A DNA stretch of 56,618 nucleotides. Origin: a virus. Positions 1-6,565 of this stretch are shown one piece after another (position 1 is the first letter of the stretch; each line of letters opens with the position of its first letter). A program made the translations under genes and the position numbers. The stretch lies in IMG/VR virus record IMGVR_UViG_3300044837_000080, positions 1 through 56,618 of that record; one strand, written 5' to 3'. A model generated the notes under the pieces. It was given only the letters and a program-made list of their open reading frames with translations, was not told the DNA's origin and ran no database searches.

Positions 1-934
1 CATGGCAGCCGGCGTCACGACTGCCACAGCGGTAGGGTTCGCACAGTCCTACGCCGGTCTCTACGGGTGGGCACTGGAACACAAGCTAGCCGGCTGGAAG
101 GCTGAGAGTTTCCCGCTACTGGTGGATGTGTTCATTCTGGTAGGGGAGCTAGGTTTGTTCCTTCTGGCGTTGGATGGTTTCCGACTCCAGGCCAGGAAAG
201 TGCTCTCGTGGACAGATCTCCTGATCCCTGCCGCTGTGGCATCCGCCGGTTGGGGAGTCTCCCTCGTATTCAACATTGGGCACGTAGAGAATGCGTCACG
301 CGGTGACCAGTTCACAGCCGGGATTCCCCCGATCACTGCCATGATCGGTCTCTTTGTTCTGTTCCGTACCATCCACCGATACATGGCAGCCTCAGACCAG
401 AAGGCGAACCAGACCGGTACGGAGCTGGACATCATGGCTCCGGTGTTCGTACCAGCGTCCGAGGTACCGGCACAGAGCCCCGTACCGGCACTGGCACAGC
501 CGGTCGTACCAGCGGTGACCACTCCGGCACCGAGCCCTATACCGGCGGTACAGCCTCCCGTACCAGCACTGGCACAGCTACAGCCTCTCGTGCCGGCTCC
601 GAGCACAGAAGCCGTACCGGCACCCGTACCGACAGCCGTACCGGCTGACGTACCGGCACAGGATCCGGGTACGAACCAGGTACCGGAGCGTGCCAATGGA
701 ACGCCGGCCGGTACGTGGCCGGTACACCACGCGGAATGGAATGCCGGTGTGCGTGAATACCTGAAGTCGATCAAGGGTGGTAACCCGTTGGGTCAACGTC
801 CCCTAGCTGAGCGTATGGGGATGCGTAATCGGGTCCTGGCATCCAAGGTCATCCAGTACGTGAAGACGAACCACGAGGAAGCGGAAAGGATTTACGGTGT
901 CGATCACGACAGTGCATCTGCGTCCACCACCTAA
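1..934 (+). CDS. DUF2637 / SpdB2-like membrane protein (5' end cut by window)
   Basis: Seen: the N-terminal half has about four hydrophobic segments with the SYAGLYGW and PLLVDVFILVGELGLF blocks typical of DUF2637. A long Val-Pro-Ala-rich linker follows (about residues 145-225 of the visible part), then a basic C-terminal domain (PLAERMGMRNRVLASKVIQ) that resembles a small helix-turn-helix. Known: DUF2637/SpdB2 proteins are membrane proteins of Streptomyces and its conjugative plasmids, often next to traB, and are linked to plasmid spread between hyphae. The visible ATG at 2 is internal. The homologous copy at the other end of the window starts 18 codons earlier with a good ribosome site, so the true 5' end is missing here. 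Its end overlaps the downstream FtsK/TraB gene by 38 nt, which suggests translational coupling and joint function. The linker DNA is packed with GTACC, see the separate finding. Confidence 0.8.
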   Translation, partial: MAAGVTTATAVGFAQSYAGLYGWALEHKLAGWKAESFPLLVDVFILVGELGLFLLALDGFRLQARKVLSWTDLLIPAAVASAGWGVSLVFNIGHVENASRGDQFTAGIPPITAMIGLFVLFRTIHRYMAASDQKANQTGTELDIMAPVFVPASEVPAQSPVPALAQPVVPAVTTPAPSPIPAVQPPVPALAQLQPLVPAPSTEAVPAPVPTAVPADVPAQDPGTNQVPERANGTPAGTWPVHHAEWNAGVREYLKSIKGGNPLGQRPLAERMGMRNRVLASKVIQYVKTNHEEAERIYGVDHDSASASTT

Positions 935-2732
935 GCCGATCGGCAAGGGTGGCACGCGTCCGGGTACCAAAGGTAAGGCCGGTACCCGGAAGCCTAAGAC
1001 GCCATACCAGGAAATCAGCTCAGGTGCATTCCGGTACCGGGTCCAGCTCATTCCGTTCGGTGTGGCCGCTCTCGTGGCCGCTGTGGCGGTACTGGTGGCA
1101 CCGTTCCCCGGTGGCACACCGATCCTGGTAGGTACCGCGCTGGCATGTGCCGCTGGACTAGGCCGGTACGCTCGGCAATCCAAACGGCTCAGCACCCTGG
1201 TACCGGCACACTGGAAGGTACCAGGGAGTGGCACACCGGTAGCGCACTGGTACGCGGGCATGTGTGCCACGAGTACGGCGCTGTGGCTCGGCTACGCAAC
1301 CTGGTACGACGTGAAGCCATCCCCGCGTACCATCGCGGTACTGGCACTAGGTACCGCGCTGGTGGCCGCTCCGTTCTGGTACGGCCGGCGCGTCCGAGGT
1401 TCCATCCCGGTACGGTGCCACGACCTGGACCGGCGTACCGCTTCAGCTCGGGTACGTGCCAGCGGCACGCTGGTTAAGGGATGGTACGGCTTCACGGGCT
1501 CGGCAAAACTCGACAGTGCCAAACTGGTATCCGTGGACCATGACCAGTGGTCCGTGTCCCTTCGGGTCCGGCTGAAGTCCGGCCAGTCTTTCGCTGCGAT
1601 CAACCCCAGCGCTATCCGGATGATGGAATCCGCGTACCCGGCAAAGGTGCGTCCGGGCTCGGGACGCGTGACCGCTACCGATGATGCTCAGGTTGTCCAG
1701 ATCAAATTCATACTCTCGGATCCTCACGCGAATCCAGTACCGCCACCGCGTGAAACCCTCTCCGATCGGATCTTGCTCGGACTGTTCGAGACCGGGGATG
1801 ACATCATCTTTTCGCTGGTCAACACCCTGATCGGAGGTATGACCGGAGCCGGTAAGAGTGGCGTCCTGAACATCCTGATCCGGGCTCTTGCCAAGATTCC
1901 GAACGTGGCTCTGATCCTGGTAGACCTGAAGCCGGGAGCCCCTGAATTCACACCATGGCGCAGCGTGGCGCATTCCGTGATCAGCTCCCCGGAAGATCTG
2001 AGTGTGGCATTGGATCAGCTCATGCTCGGGATGCACACCCGTGGCGAGATCATGGCTCGGCGTGGCTGGAAGAAATGGCGTCCTACCAGGTCACAGCCTC
2101 ACGTAGTCGTGATCGTGGACGAGGTCCAAGGGGTCAAGAAAGCCGGCCTAGGCGGGAAGCTGGACACGGCTATCGGGCTGGTTAGGGCGTACGCCATTAC
2201 GTTCGTGGTGGCCACTCAGTACCCAACCGATGCCAACGTGTCCATGACCGTGAAAGAACAGTGCCCACAGAAGATCGGGCTAGCGGTAGAGGATCAGTAC
2301 GGGGAGAATGCCGTATTTGGTCCCCGAGCGGCTCGGCAGGGATGGAATATCTCAGAGATCCCTATGGAGGGATATCTCCTGATTCGGTCCCCTCAGTATC
2401 GGACACCGGTCCGGGGTCGCTCGTACTTCATGGCAGATGAGGACATCCCCGCTGAAGCGGCTCGGCTCGCTGAACAACGGACTGTGATCTCTGAGGACTG
2501 GATGGAACTGGATGCCGGCTCGGGGATGCCCGAAGTGGTAGACGCTGTGGTCATCGAATCGGACCCGGTAGAGACCGTGTTCGGCGTGGTGTGCGGGAAG
2601 TCTGCGATCACGGCTCGGGAGGTAGCAGACCGTTCCGGGCTCCCTCTCCGTACGGTGCAACGGCATCTGAAGGTCCTAATTTCGGGCAACCGAATCGTCA
2701 AGGATTCCGGCGGATATAGCGAGATGCCTTGA
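897..2732 (+). CDS. FtsK/SpoIIIE/TraB-type DNA translocase
   Basis: 611 aa with GTG start after GAAAGGA. Seen: about four N-terminal membrane segments (residues 50-165). An ATPase domain follows with Walker A GGMTGAGKS at 313-321 and Walker B VVVIVDE ending at D408-E409. A C-terminal winged helix (about 560-605, AREVADRSGLPLRTVQRHLK) completes it. Membrane anchor, RecA-like motor and terminal winged helix is the order in FtsK and in Streptomyces plasmid TraB, which moves double-stranded DNA between hyphae after binding short repeats with its winged helix. The direct neighbour is a DUF2637/SpdB2-like protein, as on Streptomyces plasmids, which favours a transfer role over a chromosome-segregation role. 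It could instead help partition or packaging of phage DNA. The motor identity is firm; the transfer role is inferred from context. Confidence 0.88.
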   Translation: MSITTVHLRPPPKPIGKGGTRPGTKGKAGTRKPKTPYQEISSGAFRYRVQLIPFGVAALVAAVAVLVAPFPGGTPILVGTALACAAGLGRYARQSKRLSTLVPAHWKVPGSGTPVAHWYAGMCATSTALWLGYATWYDVKPSPRTIAVLALGTALVAAPFWYGRRVRGSIPVRCHDLDRRTASARVRASGTLVKGWYGFTGSAKLDSAKLVSVDHDQWSVSLRVRLKSGQSFAAINPSAIRMMESAYPAKVRPGSGRVTATDDAQVVQIKFILSDPHANPVPPPRETLSDRILLGLFETGDDIIFSLVNTLIGGMTGAGKSGVLNILIRALAKIPNVALILVDLKPGAPEFTPWRSVAHSVISSPEDLSVALDQLMLGMHTRGEIMARRGWKKWRPTRSQPHVVVIVDEVQGVKKAGLGGKLDTAIGLVRAYAITFVVATQYPTDANVSMTVKEQCPQKIGLAVEDQYGENAVFGPRAARQGWNISEIPMEGYLLIRSPQYRTPVRGRSYFMADEDIPAEAARLAEQRTVISEDWMELDAGSGMPEVVDAVVIESDPVETVFGVVCGKSAITAREVADRSGLPLRTVQRHLKVLISGNRIVKDSGGYSEMP

Positions 2733-2742
2733 CAGCGCCATC

Positions 2743-2819
2743 GCGCCATGATATCGCGCGCACGTACGCGCCTGCGCGCGTAGGGGTCCGATGTCGGGAA
2801 TGGCGCGCGATCATGGCGC
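2743..2819. repeat. Imperfect GC-rich inverted repeat after the translocase gene
   Basis: The left arm at 2743-2760 (GCGCCATGATATCGCGCG) is nearly complementary to 2804-2819 (CGCGCGATCATGGCGC), differing by a 2-nt insertion. The 43 nt between are alternating CG-rich (CGCGCGCACGTACGCGCC). It lies between the translocase stop and a terminator hairpin. It could be a structured 3' end or a protein-binding site; function unknown. Confidence 0.5.
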
Positions 2820-2824
2820 AACCG

Positions 2825-2859
2825 GAATCCCCCGACTTAGCGGTCAAGTCGGGGGATTC
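2825..2859. terminator. Bidirectional terminator hairpin
   Basis: A perfect 14-bp stem (GAATCCCCCGACTT with its complement) around a 7-nt loop. It lies between the converging translocase gene and the leftward small-gene operon, so it can end both transcripts. Confidence 0.75.
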
Positions 2860-2871
2860 GGACAGTGCAAA

Positions 2872-3012
2872 TTAAACGCTGTGCAACAGGGTGACCACGA
2901 GTACAGCAAACGTCGCCGCGATGACCAGGATCAATACCCCGAGCGCTCCGAGGATTCGCCACGTCAACCTGTCTGCCTCTCGGCTGTGCCACATGGGCTT
3001 CTGACTGCTCAT
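2872..3012 (-). CDS. Small single-span membrane protein (46 aa)
   Basis: Short ORF with start ATG at 3012, preceded by a very strong ribosome site (AAGGAAGGGGAAG). The start overlaps the stop of the upstream gene (TAATG), a sign of translational coupling. The product begins MSSQKPMWHSREADRL and has one hydrophobic helix (about residues 22-43, GALGVLILVIAATFAVLVV). It is the last gene of a five-gene leftward operon and is followed by the hairpin at 2825-2859. Function unknown. The operon opens with another single-span membrane protein. Confidence 0.75.
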   Translation of the reverse strand: MSSQKPMWHSREADRLTWRILGALGVLILVIAATFAVLVVTLLHSV

Positions 3013-3191
3013 TACTTCCCCTTCCTTGTGCTCTGTCCCCATGCCTTGACGGCTTTGTCGGCTCGTCCGTGGACTTCCTTCAGCTCAGACGGTGTGAGAG
3101 ACCGGCCTAGATCTTTCTCATGATCCTTAGCCATGTCCTCAGCGATCTTGCGCGCGTGCTCGGAATCCTTACGCGGGGATGTCCAACTCAT
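3012..3191 (-). CDS. Small charged protein (59 aa), unknown
   Basis: Start ATG at 3191 overlaps the stop of the upstream gene (ATGA) and is preceded by GGAAAGGGAAG. A longer upstream reading exists but would run deep into the neighbour. The product is highly charged and helical (SEHARKIAEDMAKDHEKDLG), with no cysteines and no membrane segment. No known domain recognised. Fourth gene of the leftward operon starting at 3929. Confidence 0.72.
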   Translation of the reverse strand: MSWTSPRKDSEHARKIAEDMAKDHEKDLGRSLTPSELKEVHGRADKAVKAWGQSTRKGK

Positions 3192-3580
3192 GACTTCCCT
3201 TTCCCGGTGTCGGTCTGAATGAAAAAGTTGATTCCGGTACGGGAGCGGAGTCCGTACAGCTCGTCTGCCACGGAACGCCGGCTCGGTGTGATCGGGCACG
3301 TTACGTCGATCTCGTCCGGCTCGTCAGCGTTGATCTCGTCCGCGTGCAAGTGCCGGACAGTGATCTCGTACTGGTCGCCATTGCTCATGACCAGGGTCAC
3401 AGCCGGAACGTCCGCGCTGAAGTCCCCGAGCACATCCGAGATCGTAGGGAGATCGGTCCTACCGTCAACGATCGGACGGTCGTGCCAGTCGTGCATGTGA
3501 TCGTGGATGGTTTCCGCGATGGACTCGGCAAGGATCTCGTGTTGCGGCTGGAAGCGGTCCCCGCTGGCGTAGACATCCAT
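3188..3580 (-). CDS. Hypothetical protein (130 aa), paralogue of the upstream 66-aa protein
   Basis: ATG at 3580 preceded by AAGGGCACTGATC, the same leader sequence as the upstream gene. The central part (IAETIHDHM to VTLVMSNGDQYEITVRHLH) lines up with the 66-aa neighbour (ASIREFFQDM to LVLTLEDGSEYRITVQH), so the two are diverged duplicates. An acidic insert (HADEINADEPDEIDV) and a C-terminal extension are extra. It looks like a small alpha/beta protein; function unknown. Confidence 0.75.
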   Translation of the reverse strand: MDVYASGDRFQPQHEILAESIAETIHDHMHDWHDRPIVDGRTDLPTISDVLGDFSADVPAVTLVMSNGDQYEITVRHLHADEINADEPDEIDVTCPITPSRRSVADELYGLRSRTGINFFIQTDTGKGKS

Positions 3581-3582
3581 GA

Positions 3583-3783
3583 TCAGTGCCCTTCTGTGTC
3601 GGTCGGTCCCGTGTGCTGGACCGTGATCCGGTACTCACTGCCGTCTTCAAGGGTGAGGACTAGGGTCTGGTCATCACTCGCGATTTCGCTAAGTACCGGC
3701 TCGGAACCCATGTCCTGGAAGAATTCCCGGATGGACGCTGCGAGCATGTCTGCGAATCTCACATGCCGCTCAATCTTGTCCAC
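3583..3783 (-). CDS. Hypothetical protein (66 aa)
   Basis: A GTG at 3783 is chosen over an upstream ATG at 3840. The GTG sits 2 nt after the preceding stop and has the leader AAGGGCACTGATC, identical to that of the next gene. The ATG has no ribosome site and would overlap the upstream gene by 54 nt. The product (DKIERHVRFADMLAASIREF at the start) is a short homologue of the 130-aa protein encoded next. Function unknown. Confidence 0.68.
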   Translation of the reverse strand: MDKIERHVRFADMLAASIREFFQDMGSEPVLSEIASDDQTLVLTLEDGSEYRITVQHTGPTDTEGH

Positions 3784-3785
3784 GA

Positions 3786-3929
3786 TCAGTGCCCTTGCTT
3801 CAGCGCGGACACGAACAGGAGACCGGCCACGAGTGACCATCCCGCGATCACGGTCCAGATCTTCACTTCCTCAGCGAACCGGTTCAGGGTCCGCTGTGCG
3901 GACCGGTACCGGCGTACGGGGTTCGTCAT
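3786..3929 (-). CDS. Small single-span membrane protein (47 aa), first gene of leftward operon
   Basis: ATG at 3929 with ribosome site GAAGGAAG. The N-terminus is basic (MTNPVRRYRSAQRTLNRF), followed by one membrane helix (about residues 24-43, IWTVIAGWSLVAGLLFVSAL). The basic N-terminus suggests it stays in the cytosol. The promoter at 3958-3986, which carries the phage operator repeat, lies just upstream. Function unknown. Confidence 0.72.
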   Translation of the reverse strand: MTNPVRRYRSAQRTLNRFAEEVKIWTVIAGWSLVAGLLFVSALKQGH

Positions 3930-3957
3930 GTTCCACTTCCTTCTCTTGACTACTCCC

Positions 3958-3986
3958 ATTGTCCCCCGAGTGTGACTAGCTGTCAA
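3958..3986 (-). promoter_or_regulatory. Promoter with operator repeat for the leftward small-gene operon
   Basis: On the minus strand -35 TTGACA (3981-3986), 17-nt spacer, -10 GACAAT (3958-3963). The -35 box begins the repeat TTGAC-AGCTA-GTCAC (3972-3986), the same arrangement as at the repressor gene. Confidence 0.7.
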
Positions 3987-4003
3987 CATCCCTAGCGTGG
4001 ACT

Positions 4004-4215
4004 TTGTACCAGGTACCGAGCCGGCCGGAGCCGTACCGCGTGCCGCTGTGGTCCAGGTACCGAGCCGGTACCGCGTACCGGGTACCAACCCCGAGCCGTA
4101 CCGCGTACCGCTGTGGTTTGGTACCGAGCCCGTACCACCGGAGCCGTACCGCGTACCGCTGTGGTTCGGTGCCGGCTCGGTACGTTCCACCGGACTCCGC
4201 TCGGGTACCGGCATC
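4004..4215. repeat. GTACC-rich repeat cluster with three 33-bp copies
   Basis: I count 15 GTAC in about 215 bp, 14 of them GTACC, where one in 256 bp is expected by chance. Three copies of a 33-bp unit starting GAGCCGTACCGCGT lie at about 4028, 4093 and 4141. ORFs across it on both strands look like repeat translations without good starts, so I treat it as non-coding. The same GTACC density occurs inside the DUF2637 and translocase genes. Possible binding array for the translocase (clt-like) or another protein. Confidence 0.6.
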
Positions 4216-4261
4216 ATTTAACGGTATCCATTGACGAGATCCTTAGCCGGATGGTTGCCGA

Positions 4262-4613
4262 GCAACGTTGCCGAGTTACCTAGCCGGATCAGATCACGTT
4301 GCCGATTGACGGTGCCAACCTACTGAACCCCGAGCCGCTCGGTTGCTTGGCAACGTTGCCGAGTTACCAACCTGGACCGAATCACGTAATCCCTTGACGT
4401 TGCCGCTTGACGCAAATCGAGCCGAGCCGGTAACCGAGCAACGTTGCCGAGTTACGAACCTGGATCAGATTACGTTGCCAATTGACGGTACCAATCTACG
4501 AACCCGAATCTAGTTCGGTAACTGAGCAACGGTGCTGAGTTACCGAGCCGGATTCGATCACGTTGCCGATTGACGGTGCCAACCTACGGAACCGAACCCC
4601 GTTCCGTTATCCG
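4262..4613. repeat. Four-unit 88-bp tandem array, iteron-like
   Basis: GCAACGTTGCCGAGTTAC recurs at 4262, 4350, 4438 and (with two changes) 4526, spaced exactly 88 bp. TTGAC recurs at 4306, 4394, 4482 and 4570 with the same period. The unit core GCAACGTTGC is a perfect palindrome. Units are diverged but their length is strictly kept. Partial units flank the array. The region is AT-richer than its surroundings and has no ORF. An exact period in diverged units points to a protein-binding array such as an origin, a partition site or a transfer locus. Confidence 0.75.
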
Positions 4614-4845
4614 GCAACCGAACCTAGATCATTAGTCGGTCCAGCCGGCGTCATTCCGTAATGGCACTAAATAACGGGATCGGATTTGAGATGGAAATCT
4701 GGCAACCAATACGGGGTCTGACCTGGGCAAACTCCTAGCAGAGGGAGACCCTAGGGGCTGTGCCACTTCGGGGGTCCAAGCCGTTAGCGGGCAACTGAGA
4801 GCCATATAGCGGTATCTCACTCTCGGTATCCATTCCGAGGATGAT
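4614..4845. other. Intergenic stretch without recognised gene
   Basis: About 230 bp between the 88-bp array and the first cassette promoter. I see no ORF with a ribosome site on either strand. It holds a decayed fifth repeat unit at the left edge, the near-palindromic CTAGCAGAGGGAGACCCTAG around 4734-4754, and a GGTATC motif near the promoter. Confidence 0.5.
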
Positions 4846-4874
4846 TTGACGGGATCCCTATCGGGGTGTACTTT
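4846..4874 (+). promoter_or_regulatory. Cassette promoter, half-operator type
   Basis: -35 TTGACG (4846-4851), 17-nt spacer, -10 TACTTT (4869-4874). The left operator half TTGACGGGAT is kept, but the right half GTCA is replaced by CCTA. Drives the gene at 4909. Confidence 0.65.
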
Positions 4875-4908
4875 CAGGATCAATAACTCCACAGTGGAAG
4901 GCAGTCAG

Positions 4909-5136
4909 ATGCCGGAGATCGTTACGTATGACTCTGCCGTTGCCGCTCAGTTCCTCATGATGGGGGATCGGGTAGAGCGCAAAGGACGATTCATGATCGT
5001 GAACAACATCCCCGAGCGTGACCACAGCGGCGGCATGGTGAACGTCGCTCTCGTGGATGAGGACACGGGAACCCTGGTTCCCGATCACATCCCCTACGGG
5101 GTCATGATCCCTCTCGGGTACCCCCTCCCCGCGTGA
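4909..5136 (+). CDS. Hypothetical protein (75 aa)
   Basis: The ATG at 4909 follows GTGGAAGGCAG. It lies about 35 nt after the -10 box, so this mRNA has a short leader. The protein (MPEIVTYDSAVAAQFLMMGD at the start) seems to be a small beta-rich fold: VERKGRFMIVNNI, NVALVDEDTGTLV and YGVMIPLGYPL look like strands. No known domain. It is a single-gene cassette between its own promoter and the hairpin at 5142-5166. Confidence 0.72.
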   Translation: MPEIVTYDSAVAAQFLMMGDRVERKGRFMIVNNIPERDHSGGMVNVALVDEDTGTLVPDHIPYGVMIPLGYPLPA

Positions 5137-5141
5137 CCACC

Positions 5142-5166
5142 GCCCCGAGCCGCTACGGCTCGGGGC
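5142..5166 (+). terminator. Cassette terminator
   Basis: An 11-bp stem GCCCCGAGCCG around the loop CTA, 5 nt after the stop. It has no clear T-run, as is common in actinobacteria. Confidence 0.7.
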
Positions 5167-5190
5167 TGTCTCATGTCCAGGGTCCGGCTC

Positions 5191-5226
5191 CCGGAACGGG
5201 AGCCGGAACGGGAGCCGGAACGGGAG
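5191..5226 (+). repeat. Three tandem copies of a 12-bp unit
   Basis: CCGGAACGGGAG is repeated exactly three times between a terminator and the next promoter. Probably a slippage product; it does not encode anything. Confidence 0.7.
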
Positions 5227-5254
5227 CCGGCTCGGAAACTCATCTGGATATCTA

Positions 5255-5283
5255 TTGACGGGATGATTTCACAGGGTGTACTG
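5255..5283 (+). promoter_or_regulatory. Cassette promoter, half-operator type
   Basis: -35 TTGACG (5255-5260) with a 17-18 nt spacer to GTACTG/TACTGT. The left half TTGACGGGAT is present; the right half is GATTT instead of GTCA. The conserved upstream block CGGAAACTCATCTGGAT precedes it. Confidence 0.65.
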
Positions 5284-5321
5284 TCTAGGTGAATGACAAC
5301 TCCACAGTGAGAGGTAACCAG

Positions 5322-5543
5322 ATGTGCGACACCGGAAACCTTACCCCGGAAACTCTCGGAGACATCCAGCGAGTGGAGATCATCTCCGAGAGCGACGCGC
5401 GAACCTCGTGGTTCTTCTGTAGCGTATGGTTCGACGGATCCGAGTCCGGACGGGAATTCGCGCCGGATGGCTCGGGGACCGGGAAAACGATCAGTGCGGC
5501 TCTGGATGATGCCGTGACAGACGCCATGGATAACCAGGGATAG
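5322..5543 (+). CDS. Hypothetical protein (73 aa)
   Basis: Chosen start is ATG 5322, preceded by GAGAGG. An in-frame GTG at 5289 lies at the predicted transcription start and would give 11 more residues from a leaderless mRNA, so it remains an alternative. The product is acidic and mixed alpha/beta (SWFFCSVWFDGSESGREF, then GKTISAALDDAVTDAMD). It resembles small single-domain phage proteins of unknown role. Single-gene cassette. Confidence 0.7.
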   Translation: MCDTGNLTPETLGDIQRVEIISESDARTSWFFCSVWFDGSESGREFAPDGSGTGKTISAALDDAVTDAMDNQG

Positions 5544-5555
5544 ACCTGAGGACAT

Positions 5556-5582
5556 AGCCCCGAGCCGTAGCGGCTCGGGGCT
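5556..5582 (+). terminator. Cassette terminator
   Basis: A 12-bp stem AGCCCCGAGCCG around the loop TAG, 13 nt after the stop. Confidence 0.7.
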
Positions 5583-5620
5583 GTTCCATGTCCAGGCTCG
5601 GAAACTCATCTGGATACCTA

Positions 5621-5649
5621 TTGACGGGATGTCATCCTGGCACTAGATT
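5621..5649 (+). promoter_or_regulatory. Cassette promoter with full operator
   Basis: -35 TTGACG, 17-nt spacer, -10 TAGATT. The repeat TTGAC-GGGAT-GTCAT (5621-5635) spans the -35 box, and the centre also forms the palindrome GGATGTCATCC. The next ATG is 7 nt after the -10 box. Confidence 0.8.
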
Positions 5650-5656
5650 CTAGGTC

Positions 5657-5902
5657 ATGAGCATTAAGGGATTGACGAGCCGGCAACACGCGGCACTGTC
5701 CACAGCGGCTACCCGTTGGGACCGCTCTCTATCTGAGATTGATATGCGCGTAGTTGGACCCCTGATAGATCGGGGACTGGTGGACGTTATGCGTAGTGAA
5801 GTGTCCTACTACAGCCGGCGTAAGGGATGGTGGGTGACACGCCGCGTGATCACGGACGTAAAGATCAATGAATCCGGAACACGAATCCTGAAAGGGGATT
5901 AG
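5657..5902 (+). CDS. Small winged-helix-like protein (81 aa), leaderless
   Basis: The ATG at 5657 lies 8 nt from the end of the -10 box, where transcription should begin. There is no ribosome site, so the mRNA is predicted to be leaderless. The sequence reads like a small winged helix: LTSRQHAALSTAAT, then a VVGPLIDRGLVDV recognition-type helix, then SYYSRRKGWWVTRRVITDV as the wing. It may bind DNA, but this rests on pattern only. It is followed 5 nt later by the next gene of the same cassette. Confidence 0.75.
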   Translation: MSIKGLTSRQHAALSTAATRWDRSLSEIDMRVVGPLIDRGLVDVMRSEVSYYSRRKGWWVTRRVITDVKINESGTRILKGD

Positions 5903-5907
5903 TAATC

Positions 5908-6132
5908 ATGGCGCGTACCAAAGAACCATGGTCGGCACATCTGGTAGGGATGGGAGGTACCCGGCTGAATGACTCCGGAGAGGGATACACCGTGATCTTT
6001 AGTGTTGTCACGGACCGGGAGCCGGATCGGATGATCTACGTGGACATGTCTCCGGAGAGCGCTCGGAACATGGCAGCGGCTCTGCTGGAAGCTGCCGACC
6101 GTACGGAGCGGTACAACGCAAAGAGAACCTGA
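5908..6132 (+). CDS. Hypothetical protein (74 aa)
   Basis: ATG 5908 with ribosome site GAAAGGGGA, 5 nt after the previous stop, so the two genes form one operon. The protein has a beta-rich start (GYTVIFSVVTDREPDRMIYVDM) and a C-terminal helix (SARNMAAALLEAADRTERY). No family recognised. The cassette ends in the hairpin at 6137-6167. Confidence 0.75.
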   Translation: MARTKEPWSAHLVGMGGTRLNDSGEGYTVIFSVVTDREPDRMIYVDMSPESARNMAAALLEAADRTERYNAKRT

Positions 6133-6136
6133 GGAC

Positions 6137-6167
6137 ACAGCCCCGAGCCGCTCCGGCTCGGGGCTGT
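6137..6167 (+). terminator. Cassette terminator
   Basis: A 14-bp stem ACAGCCCCGAGCCG with loop CTC, right after the stop. Confidence 0.75.
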
Positions 6168-6219
6168 TCCATGTCTGGACCCTGTTCGGAAACTCATCTG
6201 GATTTCTTCCCTGGATGTA

Positions 6220-6248
6220 TTGACGGGATGTCATCCTGGCACTAGGTT
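6220..6248 (+). promoter_or_regulatory. Cassette promoter with full operator
   Basis: -35 TTGACG, 17-nt spacer, -10 TAGGTT; repeat TTGAC-GGGAT-GTCAT at 6220-6234. Unlike 5621, about 100 nt of leader precede the gene. Confidence 0.78.
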
Positions 6249-6353
6249 AGGAGTTACAAAAGCACAACGGCACGGAGCACCGACACTCGGAAGTCTCGGG
6301 TGTACGTGAACCAGACAGACCCGAGCCGATAAACTGAACAGGGGAGATGCACA

Positions 6354-6524
6354 GTGCAGATGAGTAACCGACTGCCGTCCGTAGGCCGCGTGGAAGCCCG
6401 TACTCGGGGGACATGGCGGGATGAGGTACGCGGGGACTACGCATCCGGCAAGTCCGGCTACCGCCGGCGCGTACGCCGGATGGAACGCCGGAACGTCCTT
6501 CGGGAGGTGATGGACGAGAGCTAA
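6354..6524 (+). CDS. Small basic protein (56 aa)
   Basis: Short ORF. GTG 6354 is 8 nt after AGGGGAGA; an in-frame ATG at 6360 is the alternative. The product is strongly basic (SGYRRRVRRMERRNVLREV), with about a quarter Arg/Lys and no hydrophobic core. It may bind nucleic acid or another protein. The approximately 100-nt leader between promoter and start is longer than in neighbouring cassettes. It is followed by a perfect 15-bp terminator hairpin, which supports a real gene. Confidence 0.68.
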   Translation: MQMSNRLPSVGRVEARTRGTWRDEVRGDYASGKSGYRRRVRRMERRNVLREVMDES

Positions 6525-6532
6525 CCCCGGAC

Positions 6533-6565
6533 GAGAGCCCCGAGCCGCTACGGCTCGGGGCTCTC
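6533..6565 (+). terminator. Terminator
   Basis: A perfect 15-bp stem GAGAGCCCCGAGCCG with loop CTA, 8 nt after the stop. Confidence 0.78.

Noticed and set aside
1-741. Plain terminal redundancy of the assembly
   Set aside because: The two ends differ by about 37 bases and a 12-bp gap, with many silent changes, so they are not the same molecule read twice.
3997-4234. ORFs of 74-76 aa across the GTACC cluster
   Set aside because: Products are translated repeats (RVP/YRV), both overlapping frames are open, and no ribosome site is present. Treated as a DNA repeat.
4306-4574. Four promoters inside the 88-bp units (TTGAC every 88 bp)
   Set aside because: No -10-like box at 16-18 nt downstream in the units, and no right operator half GTCA. 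The TTGAC is taken as part of the repeat.
4262-4613. CRISPR array
   Set aside because: The 88-bp units are diverged along their whole length without the alternation of identical repeats and unique spacers, and no cas gene other than a RecB-like nuclease lacking the Cas4 cysteines was seen.
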